Shown: positions 1 to 5,158 of the stretch, in pieces
Numbering within the stretch: position 1 is the first letter of the stretch
Layout of the letters: each line of letters starts with the position of its first letter
Assembly: GCA_050013795.1 (NCBI GenBank)
Contig: JBEKEO010000167.1
Location: 1 to 6,914 of the forward strand
Direction of reading: 5' to 3'
Origin: CAWHOW01 sp050013795
GTDB taxonomy: Bacteria > Bacteroidota > Bacteroidia > Bacteroidales > CG2-30-32-10
Length of the DNA: 6,914 nucleotides
Made by a program: the position numbers and the translations under genes
Notes under the pieces: model-generated
The model's input: the letters and a program-made list of their open reading frames with translations, nothing else
Database searches by the model: none
Told to the model about the DNA's origin: nothing

Positions 1-27
1 GCTTGTACATTTTCAGCGAAATCCCGC

Positions 28-558
28 TTAATCAACTTTTACACTAAATTCTTTCAAATTGACTGCGGGTTTCTTTTCCCAGGAACGATTGTACTGGAAC
101 TTAAGTGAATCGGTGCCTGCTTTCTTGCCGGTAAATATCCATGTTTCCTTACCCCCGCTTCCCATCATACCGGGATGGCTTGAAACATATTTGTACCCTG
201 TTGTATCCACCGTGCTTACTGAACTCCTGTTAACCCAGTGCCAGCGGTATCCTGTTGTTGGATTCGATCCAAGTTCTATACTGAAAGATGCACCAACAGC
301 AACTTCATAATCGTATTTTACAGCAGTCCTGGTTGCTTTTTTGTTGTTATCAACAGTATTCTGGTTGTTTTTATTGTCAGAAGCAGTGCTGCTGTTACTT
401 TTATTATCGCTGTTATTGCTGCTGCTTATATTACTACTTTTACTGCTGCTGTCACTATTTTTGGTATTGCTGCCATTGGCGTTGCTGTTACTGCTGGTAT
501 TATTACAACTCGTTACAGCCGAATAAGCTATTATAACTAAAATGGCTAATGTTCTCAT
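28..558 (-). CDS. Chagasin-like (I42 family) cysteine-protease inhibitor lipoprotein
   Basis: 176-residue protein read from the ATG at 556-558. An in-frame TTG start at 624 would run through a terminator hairpin and the promoter, so the ATG is preferred. Residues 1-18 form a lipoprotein signal peptide with lipobox V-T-S-C (Cys18). Residues 19-76 are a low-complexity Asn/Ser/Thr/Lys linker. The rest matches the chagasin/ICP fold by its three inhibitory loops: NPTTGY at 99-104, GSGG at 133-136, and RSWE at 158-161 in place of the usual RPW. Family members block papain-like cysteine peptidases by wedging these loops into the active-site cleft. Here it is probably tethered to a membrane by lipid and held out by the linker. 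A TATCTTTG promoter box lies 24 bases upstream. The target protease cannot be told from this window. The family call is strong; the inhibitory activity is inferred. Confidence 0.88.
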   Translation of the reverse strand: MRTLAILVIIAYSAVTSCNNTSSNSNANGSNTKNSDSSSKSSNISSSNNSDNKSNSSTASDNKNNQNTVDNNKKATRTAVKYDYEVAVGASFSIELGSNPTTGYRWHWVNRSSVSTVDTTGYKYVSSHPGMMGSGGKETWIFTGKKAGTDSLKFQYNRSWEKKPAVNLKEFSVKVD

Positions 559-582
559 CTTGTTTTTAATTTTTGATACATG

Positions 583-590
583 CAAAGATA
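583..590 (-). promoter_or_regulatory. Bacteroidota -7 promoter box for the chagasin-like gene
   Basis: The minus strand reads TATCTTTG, an exact match to the TAnnTTTG -7 consensus of the Bacteroidota primary sigma factor. It lies 24 bases before the ATG at 558. I cannot see a good -33 TTTG at the normal distance; that position is occupied by the terminator hairpin of the upstream gene. Confidence 0.6.
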
Positions 591-591
591 A

Positions 592-619
592 AAAAAGCTG
601 TTCGTTTGAGCAGCTTTTT
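592..619 (-). terminator. Rho-independent terminator hairpin
   Basis: Arms 592-603 and 608-619 pair (AAAAAGCTG against CAGCTTTTT, then two more pairs past one mismatch), closing a 4-base loop. On the minus strand a run of seven T follows the stem, so it should terminate the transcript of the gene ending at 681. The T run directly abuts the -7 box of the next gene. The A/T-flanked stem could also work on the plus strand. Confidence 0.7.
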
Positions 620-680
620 ATCAAATCTTTGAAATATTAATCTTTATTCCTTAATAAACTTCTTTACTGTCATTTACTGT

Positions 681-1043
681 TTACCCATAGACAAGCGAGC
701 GCGAAATGTATGCTGTTTTGCAAACTACACCAAACGATACTTCGTTTTGTTGCACTCGTCCGGAGACGAGCGCGAACTGGGACGAATTCAACGCCTTGAT
801 GTCGTTGTCGAACTGTCCGCCATTAGCCACCGATACAGGCGGTGCAGGGAACGAAGCTGCATTGTTCCGGATGCTTTCTCTTATAAGCTCCATTTTGTTT
901 GAAAAGGCCCCTATGGATCTTAATTTATCCATATTCAACACTGCGCGGGCACGTTTTACTTTTCCATTGCTAATTACCGGTATTGCTACCAGTATAAATC
1001 TGCCATATCCTATATGTACAGATTTGAGAAGATTTTTTTTCAT
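681..1043 (-). CDS. Unrecognised small protein, probably with a replaced C-terminus
   Basis: 120-residue ORF with ATG at 1041-1043 and an AGGA five bases upstream. No signal peptide or membrane segment is convincing; the N-terminus is basic (MKKNLLK, then KVKRARA). Residues 50-85 include NAASFPAPPV at 61-70 and QFDNDIKAL, which reminds me of a Bacteroidota family of hypothetical proteins with an N-x-x-FPxPPV segment followed by a helix. That resemblance is from memory and weak, and members I recall are longer. From about residue 89 the protein is encoded by hairpin-forming DNA (696-776) bounded by 10-bp direct repeats, so the last 30 residues may be a foreign tail on a truncated gene. A terminator follows at 592-619. 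A 21-bp minisatellite begins 76 bp upstream of the start. The opposite-strand frame is judged a shadow. No function assigned. Confidence 0.5.
   Translation of the reverse strand: MKKNLLKSVHIGYGRFILVAIPVISNGKVKRARAVLNMDKLRSIGAFSNKMELIRESIRNNAASFPAPPVSVANGGQFDNDIKALNSSQFALVSGRVQQNEVSFGVVCKTAYISRSLVYG
696..776. repeat. Hairpin-rich element bounded by 10-bp direct repeats
   Basis: CGAGCGCGAA occurs at 696-705 and again at 767-776. Between the copies lie two adjacent hairpins: AAACGA/TCGTTT (732-737 with 742-747, loop TACT) and CTCGTC/GACGAG (755-760 with 765-770, loop CGGA). The second stem overlaps the right-hand direct repeat. The arrangement suggests a small palindromic repeat inserted into, or recruited as, the 3' end of the minus-strand gene. 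Genome copy number is unknown. Confidence 0.5.
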
Positions 1044-1118
1044 GATTTCCTGTTTTAAATTGTTACTAATTAAATTGAACTGATATTTAAGGTACTGTGC
1101 ATTTCAAAAAAGGCGCTC

Positions 1119-1433
1119 GTCATCGCTGACGGGATGATGGTCATCGCTGACGGGATGATGGTCATCGCTGACGGGATGATGGTCATCGCTGACGGTATGA
1201 TGGTCACCGCTGACGGGATGATGGTCATCGCTGACGGTATGCTGGTCATCGCTGACGGTAGGCCGGTCATCGCTGACGGTATGCTGGTCACCGCTGACGG
1301 GATGATGGTCATCGCTGACGGTATGCTGGTCATTGCTGACGGTACGCTGGTCACCGCTGACGGTACGCTGGTCACCGCTGACGGTACGCTGGTCATCGCT
1401 GACGGTACGTTGGTTACCGCTGACGGTGTGCTG
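1119..1433. repeat. Minisatellite, 15 contiguous 21-bp units
   Basis: Fifteen head-to-tail units of exactly 21 bp. Each has a 12-base core GTCATCGCTGAC (or GTCACCGCTGAC) and a 9-base tail grading from GGGATGATG (units 1-3, identical) through GGTATGCTG to GGTACGCTG (units 11-13). The outermost unit 15 is the most diverged (GTTACC core, GGTGTGCTG tail). The core contains the dyad GTCA/TGAC. Units 5-6 and 9-10 are identical pairs, pointing to past duplication of blocks. Because 21 is a multiple of three and the unit lacks stops in some frames, both strands stay open (VIADGMM on plus, IIPSAMT on minus). Neither frame has a good start or ribosome site, so I treat the array as non-coding. Confidence 0.93.
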
Positions 1434-1623
1434 AGTACCAAGTTCCGCTTACTAATGTTGTTTCTGCAATTACTCCTTATTCTGTTACTTCTACTCTAAT
1501 CACACTAAAATTAACGGATACTGTTTTTTAGCATCTCAACTTATCACTATTTCAAAGAACGTTGTTTGTATTGCATTTTCTCTGGTATAAAGTTACGAAA
1601 CGCCATAGCCGTAAGCAAGAGAG

Positions 1624-1665
1624 AATCAGTTTACGGTAGCTTTTAATCAGTTAACGGTAGGTTTT
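1624..1665. repeat. Two-copy 21-bp tandem repeat
   Basis: AATCAGTTTACGGTAG at 1624-1639 recurs as AATCAGTTAACGGTAG at 1645-1660. With the CTTTT and GTTTT tails, the two 21-bp units match at 19 of 21 positions. The period equals that of the minisatellite about 190 bp away, but the sequence is different. Confidence 0.75.
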
Positions 1666-1750
1666 TGCCTGTTTTCAGCAATCTAAATCGGTTAGGGTAT
1701 TTTTCGAAGTTTTAAAGTAAAAAAACATAATCTAATATTAACAATATTAT

Positions 1751-1858
1751 GACTCACCCCCAGCCTCCCGATAAATCGGGACAGGCTCTCTCTGCAAGCA
1801 TAGAGGGGAGCTATAAAGTCCCTTCTCTATCTATAGAGAAGGGATTTAGGGATGAGTC
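1751..1858. mobile_element. MITE-like palindromic element, 108 bp, no transposase
   Basis: The ends are imperfect inverted repeats: GACTCACCCCC at the left, and on the reverse strand GACTCATCCCT at the right. Inside are two hairpins. The first is AGCCT-CCCGAT-AA-ATCGGG-AC-AGGCT (1762-1787). The second is a perfect 12-bp inverted repeat, TCCCTTCTCTAT (1819-1830) against ATAGAGAAGGGA (1833-1844). It has no coding capacity and I see no clear target-site duplication. This could be a non-autonomous mobile repeat or a hairpin element used as a transcript end. The terminal repeats suggest the former. Confidence 0.5.
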
Positions 1859-1902
1859 TAAAAAATGACACCTTCTTATTCTTTTAAATGTTTTAATATT
1901 CC

Positions 1903-1937
1903 AGCCCTATGTCCCGACTTGTCGGGAGGGTTAGGGT
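1903..1937. repeat. Second copy of the CCCGA hairpin, inverted
   Basis: The stem TCCCGAC (1912-1918) / GTCGGGA (1921-1927) has a 2-base centre and outer arms CCCTA (1905-1909) / TAGGG (1932-1936). Read on the minus strand, 1910-1929 is CCTCCCGACAAGTCGGGACA. This matches 18 of 20 bases of the hairpin core at 1764-1783 inside the MITE-like element. The two differences fall on bases that pair with each other. Confidence 0.7.
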
Positions 1938-2046
1938 ATAATATCAGGCGTAAATAAATGTCTAAAAAGAAAAACATTATACACACAATTTTAATTCACT
2001 ATTATCCAGTCAGTTAAAAAATATTTAAGAAATAAGTTCATTTTTT

Positions 2047-2079
2047 CTTGACTTGTTCAATTTAATATATATATATTTG
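2047..2079 (+). promoter_or_regulatory. Promoter of the rrf2-ferredoxin operon
   Basis: TATATTTG at 2072-2079 matches the Bacteroidota -7 box TAnnTTTG. CTTG at 2047-2050, 21 bases upstream, serves as a fair -33 TTTG element. The spacer ends in an (AT)6 run (2065-2076) that runs into the -7 box. TTGA-N5-TCAA (2048-2060) is a small dyad over the -33 region. The predicted transcription start is near 2086, leaving about 30 bases of leader. Confidence 0.6.
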
Positions 2080-2080
2080 T

Positions 2081-2094
2081 GGTATTGAAATACC
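2081..2094. promoter_or_regulatory. Operator-like perfect dyad over the predicted start site
   Basis: GGTATT-GA-AATACC is a perfect 6+6 inverted repeat one base after the -7 box, spanning the likely transcription start. A dimeric regulator bound here would block initiation. The adjacent gene encodes an Rrf2-type regulator, so autoregulation is the natural reading, but this is inferred from position only. Confidence 0.55.
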
Positions 2095-2116
2095 TATTTG
2101 CTACTATACGATAATA

Positions 2117-2518
2117 ATGAGTAAAATTTTCAATATATCCGAAGCATCATCCATAGCCGTTCACAGCCTTGCACTTATTGCCAAAACCAAAAGGCAGATG
2201 AATGCCAATGAAATAGCAGAGCTTACTAATTTCTCGAAGAACCACCTTGAAAAAGTTCTGCAACAATTGGTAAAAAACAATTATATCAAATCAATAAGAG
2301 GGCCGAAAGGCGGTTTCATAATAAATAAGCACAGCAAAGAGATATCATTACTGGAAATATATGAATTAATGGAAGGCTCACTGGAGCAAAGCAAATGCAA
2401 TATCCATAACGGCGAATGCCAATTCAGCAATTGCGTTTTCGGCAACTTCGGCGAAAAGTTCACCAATGAGTTCAGGAATTATTTAAAGAATAAAACGATA
2501 TACGACATATCATTATAA
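2117..2518 (+). CDS. Rrf2 family transcriptional regulator, probably Fe-S sensing
   Basis: 133 residues, normal for Rrf2 proteins. An N-terminal winged helix-turn-helix covers roughly residues 8-70: MNANEIAEL-x-NFSKNHLEKVLQQL forms the helix-turn-helix, and RGPKGGF at 61-67 the wing typical of the family. Cys94, Cys101 and Cys106 (C-x6-C-x4-C) sit where IscR and NsrR carry their cluster ligands, so a [2Fe-2S] or [4Fe-4S] cluster responsive to nitric oxide or redox state is likely. No clear Shine-Dalgarno precedes the ATG, as is common in Bacteroidota. It heads an operon, with the ferredoxin-like gene 9 bases after its stop and hcp further on. It may repress this block until NO damages the cluster. 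NsrR-like is the best guess, but I cannot separate it from IscR-like or other Rrf2 groups, so no symbol is given. Confidence 0.9.
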   Translation: MSKIFNISEASSIAVHSLALIAKTKRQMNANEIAELTNFSKNHLEKVLQQLVKNNYIKSIRGPKGGFIINKHSKEISLLEIYELMEGSLEQSKCNIHNGECQFSNCVFGNFGEKFTNEFRNYLKNKTIYDISL

Positions 2519-2527
2519 AGGTATAAT

Positions 2528-3373
2528 ATGAAACGGAAGATTGTAAAAATTGACGAGGAACTATGCAACGGCTGCGGACTGTGCATACCCAACTGTCAGG
2601 AAGGCGCTTTGCAAATAATTGATGGTAAAGCAAGACTAATAAGCGACCTGTTTTGCGATGGACTTGGCGCCTGTCTTGGTCATTGTCCTTTGGATGCCAT
2701 TACCGTTGAGGAAAGAGAAGCCGAACCATACAGCGAACGCAAGGTGATGGAAATAATAGCTACGCAGGGCGAGAACACCATCAAAGCGCATCTTAACCAT
2801 TTGAAAGAGCATGGTGAAATGGAATATTACAAGCAGGGTTTGGATTATCTGAAAGAGAACAATATAAATACTGACTTTTTAAATAATAAAACAATGGAAA
2901 AGAAAACTCACAGCGGTTGCCCCGGTGCTCAGACACTCGACTACCGTGAAGAAGTAAAGAATGAATCAGAAACTTTCAAAGGGAAAGTCCCTTCGCAATT
3001 AAGGCAATGGCCGGTACAGATGCACCTGATAAGCCCCAATGCATCTTATTTTAAAAATGCCGATGTATTAATTGCTGCCGACTGCACAGCATTTGCCATG
3101 GGAGGCTTTCACTCCGACATGATGAAAGGAAAAGCAATTGGTATTGCATGTCCTAAACTTGATTCAGACATGGAAATATATGAAGAAAAGATAACCGCCA
3201 TGATAGATGAGGCCAATATCAATACGCTAACAGTAGCCATTATGGAAGTGCCCTGTTGCGGAGGTTTGTTAAGCATAGTAAAATCGGGCGCTGAAAAAGC
3301 TAAACGCAAAGTGCCTATAAAACTTATAGTGCTTAGCCTAAAAGGTGAAATAATAAAAGAATCGTGGGAATAA
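2528..3373 (+). CDS. Dicluster ferredoxin-like Fe-S protein
   Basis: 281 residues. The N-terminal ferredoxin domain has C13-x2-C16-x2-C19-x3-C23P-type spacing for one [4Fe-4S] cluster. A second motif, CDGLGACLGHCP (Cys43, Cys49, Cys53), has Leu46 where a classical motif has its second Cys, so the second centre may be [3Fe-4S] or use another ligand. After a charged helical region (70-125) comes a C-terminal domain with more conserved-looking cysteines: SGCPGA (Cys131), ADCTAFA (Cys186), IACPKLD (Cys208) and VPCCGG (Cys243-244). I recall this architecture in anaerobes as an uncharacterised 4Fe-4S protein, often with QWPVQ (here 160-164) before the ADC motif. The start is 9 bases after the regulator stop, with AAGG upstream. 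It may be an electron donor to Hcp, since no Hcr-like reductase is present here. That role is inference from neighbourhood. Confidence 0.85.
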   Translation: MKRKIVKIDEELCNGCGLCIPNCQEGALQIIDGKARLISDLFCDGLGACLGHCPLDAITVEEREAEPYSERKVMEIIATQGENTIKAHLNHLKEHGEMEYYKQGLDYLKENNINTDFLNNKTMEKKTHSGCPGAQTLDYREEVKNESETFKGKVPSQLRQWPVQMHLISPNASYFKNADVLIAADCTAFAMGGFHSDMMKGKAIGIACPKLDSDMEIYEEKITAMIDEANINTLTVAIMEVPCCGGLLSIVKSGAEKAKRKVPIKLIVLSLKGEIIKESWE

Positions 3374-3378
3374 AATTC

Positions 3379-3389
3379 AGTATAATACT
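3379..3389. promoter_or_regulatory. Short perfect dyad upstream of hcp
   Basis: AGTAT-A-ATACT begins six bases after the ferredoxin-like gene stop. It shares GTAT...ATAC half-sites with the operator-like dyad at 2081-2094, but the half-site spacing differs (one central base versus six between the GTAT and ATAC cores). It may be a regulator site or chance in AT-rich DNA. Confidence 0.25.
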
Positions 3390-3455
3390 ATAGATAAAAT
3401 TCATCTTAATATGAACTTAATGCATATTTAATAACATCTTAATTACGTTTAAATA

Positions 3456-3470
3456 AAACTAAAATAGTTT
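3456..3470. promoter_or_regulatory. Dyad in the hcp leader
   Basis: AAACTA-AAA-TAGTTT is a perfect 6+6 inverted repeat 16 bases before the AGGAG ribosome site of hcp. A weak -7-like box, TACGTTTA (3444-3451), lies just upstream. That would place the dyad over a possible transcription start, like the arrangement in front of the rrf2-type gene. Confidence 0.35.
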
Positions 3471-3499
3471 AGCCACACAAAAAAACAGGAGAAAAAATT

Positions 3500-5152
3500 A
3501 TGAGTATGTTTTGCTATCAATGCCAGGAAACAGCCAAGGGAGTTGGCTGCACCATTAAAGGAGTATGCGGTAAAAATGATGATGTCGCCAATCTTCAGGA
3601 CCTTTTGATATTTGTATTGAAAGGAATTTCCATATACAGCACGGAAGCGCGTAAAAAAGGTATCGAAAATGATGAAGTGAATAAATTCGTTTTCGACAGT
3701 TTGTTCACAACCATTACCAATGCTAACTTCGATAAAAAAGTATTTATTGAAAGGATACGCAAAGGTTTAAAACTAAGAACACAAATAAAAAACGAACTTG
3801 AAAAAGCTGGCGGAAAAATTGAAGGCAAGCTGCATGAATCGGCCACATGGTATTCCGATGATGAAAAAGTTTTTGAAGAAAAAGCAAAGACGATAGGGAT
3901 ATTATCAGTTGCCGACGAAGATATCCGTTCATTGAAATATATGGTGATATTTGGCATCAAAGGAATGGCTGCCTATGCAGAACATGCATTCAATTTAGGT
4001 TTTGAAGATAAAAGCATCTGGGAATTCATGCAGAGAGGTCTGGCTGCCACTACCAATGATTCTCTGTCAAAAGACGAACTGATAAAGCTGGTGATGGAAA
4101 CAGGTTCTTACGGAGTAAAGGTGATGGCGCTGCTGGATAAAGCCAATACATCAACTTACGGAAATCCTGAACTGACCAAAGTAAATATTGGCGTGCGTAA
4201 CAATCCGGCAATACTGGTTTCCGGTCATGACCTGAAAGATATGGAAGAACTGCTGAAACAAACCGAAGGAACAGGAGTTGATGTTTATTCGCACAGCGAA
4301 ATGCTTCCTGCCCACTACTACCCTGCTTTTAAAAAGTACAAACACTTTGCAGGTAACTACGGCAATGCATGGTGGAAACAGCGTGAAGAATTTGAAACAT
4401 TTAACGGCCCTGTACTTTTCACGACCAATTGTCTTGTTCCTCCCCCGGTAAATGCAGGATACAGGGATAAGGTCTTTACAACCGGAGCTGTTGGTTTTGA
4501 CGGTATCAAACATATTCCTGAAAGAGAAAAAGGCAGACAAAAAGATTTTTCCGAAATCATTGCATTAGCAAAGAAATGCAAACCACCGAAGGAAATTGAA
4601 AAAGGAGAGATCATTGGCGGTTTTGCGCATGAACAGGTCTTTGCACTTGCCGATAAAGTTGTAGAAGCCGTTAAATCTGGCGCAATAAAAAAATTCTTTG
4701 TAATGGCAGGATGCGATGGCAGGATGAAGGAGCGCGATTATTATACAAAATTTGCCGAACAGCTTCCTAAAGATACTGTTATTCTTACGGCAGGATGCGC
4801 AAAATACAGGTATAATAAATTGCAGTTAGGCGATATAGGCGGGATACCAAGAGTACTGGATGCAGGCCAATGTAACGATTCATACTCTCTTGCTTTAATT
4901 GCTATGAAGCTGAAAGAAGTTTTCCAGTTGAATGATATTAATGATTTGCCTATTGCATATAATATTGCCTGGTATGAACAAAAAGCGGTCATTGTTCTGC
5001 TTGCATTGCTTTCTCTTGGAGTCAGGAACATTCATCTTGGCCCTACCCTGCCGGGTTTCTTATCGCCAAACATAGCCAAAGTACTTGTTGAAACATTTGG
5101 TATTGCTCCCATTACCACAGTTGACAATGATCTGAAAATATTTTTAAATTAG
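3500..5152 (+). CDS. hcp: Hybrid cluster protein (hydroxylamine / NO reductase)
   Basis: 550 residues, full length for Hcp (prismane protein). The N-terminal Cys5-x2-Cys8-x8-Cys17-x5-Cys23 spacing is the compact type of strict anaerobes, which binds a [4Fe-4S] cluster; enterobacterial proteins have longer gaps and [2Fe-2S]. All hybrid-cluster ligands are present: His243 (SGHD), Glu267 (SHSE), Cys311 (TTNC), Cys405 (AGCDGR, the persulfide position), Cys433 (AGCAKY), Cys458 (GQCND), Glu493 and Lys495 (WYEQK). Each is one residue below the Desulfovibrio vulgaris numbering. The enzyme reduces hydroxylamine in vitro and is thought to act on nitric oxide in vivo, in the cytoplasm. A strong AGGAG (3487-3491) precedes the ATG by 8 bases. 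It lies 126 bp after the ferredoxin-like gene, so it may have its own promoter as well as read-through. The cupin follows by 6 bases. Confidence 0.97.
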   Translation: MSMFCYQCQETAKGVGCTIKGVCGKNDDVANLQDLLIFVLKGISIYSTEARKKGIENDEVNKFVFDSLFTTITNANFDKKVFIERIRKGLKLRTQIKNELEKAGGKIEGKLHESATWYSDDEKVFEEKAKTIGILSVADEDIRSLKYMVIFGIKGMAAYAEHAFNLGFEDKSIWEFMQRGLAATTNDSLSKDELIKLVMETGSYGVKVMALLDKANTSTYGNPELTKVNIGVRNNPAILVSGHDLKDMEELLKQTEGTGVDVYSHSEMLPAHYYPAFKKYKHFAGNYGNAWWKQREEFETFNGPVLFTTNCLVPPPVNAGYRDKVFTTGAVGFDGIKHIPEREKGRQKDFSEIIALAKKCKPPKEIEKGEIIGGFAHEQVFALADKVVEAVKSGAIKKFFVMAGCDGRMKERDYYTKFAEQLPKDTVILTAGCAKYRYNKLQLGDIGGIPRVLDAGQCNDSYSLALIAMKLKEVFQLNDINDLPIAYNIAWYEQKAVIVLLALLSLGVRNIHLGPTLPGFLSPNIAKVLVETFGIAPITTVDNDLKIFLN

Positions 5153-5158
5153 AAAATC

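Larger units (their letters stand above)
1434..2116. other. Gene-free spacer rich in palindromes
   Basis: About 680 bp with no supported gene. In order it holds: a T-rich tail after the minisatellite (1434-1530) with no clear signal, a two-copy 21-bp repeat (1624-1665), a short perfect AT palindrome (TAATATT/AATATTA, 1733-1749), a MITE-like palindromic element (1751-1858), a second inverted copy of its core hairpin (1903-1937), a featureless AT-rich stretch (1938-2040), and the rrf2-type promoter and operator (2047-2094). Confidence 0.8.

Noticed and set aside
238..540. Plus-strand ORFs rich in Leu, Cys and Tyr opposite the inhibitor gene
   Set aside because: They are antisense readings of the Asn/Ser-rich linker. 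The minus-strand protein has a lipobox and recognisable chagasin loops.
559..624. Upstream TTG start for the inhibitor lipoprotein
   Set aside because: The extension would be translated through a terminator hairpin and the -7 box, and it would place extra residues before a normal signal peptide.
706..1083. Plus-strand ORF opposite the 681-1043 gene
   Set aside because: The minus-strand frame has an AGGA ribosome site and a terminator after it. The plus frame has no upstream signals and overlaps almost completely.
1119..1433. CRISPR array
   Set aside because: Units are contiguous 21-bp copies with no unique spacers and there are no cas genes.
1070..1499. Open frames on both strands through the minisatellite, as heptad-repeat proteins
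   Set aside because: They are open only because the 21-bp unit lacks stops in those frames. The plus frame starts inside the array, the minus frame needs a TTG start, neither has a ribosome site, and the substitutions are not biased to synonymous sites in either frame.
1436..1531. Protein-like frame (YQVPLTNVVSAITPYSV...) after the minisatellite
   Set aside because: It is about 30 codons, preceded at once by an in-frame TGA, with no start or ribosome site. It may be a remnant but cannot be supported.
2048..2060. FNR/HcpR-like site TTGAC-TTG-TTCAA
   Set aside because: The half-sites are separated by five bases, one fewer than the TTGA-N6-TCAA of CRP/FNR sites. It overlaps the -33 element and is kept only as a dyad note.
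4151..5031. Minus-strand ORFs inside hcp
   Set aside because: They are shadows of a full-length Hcp with every cluster ligand present.
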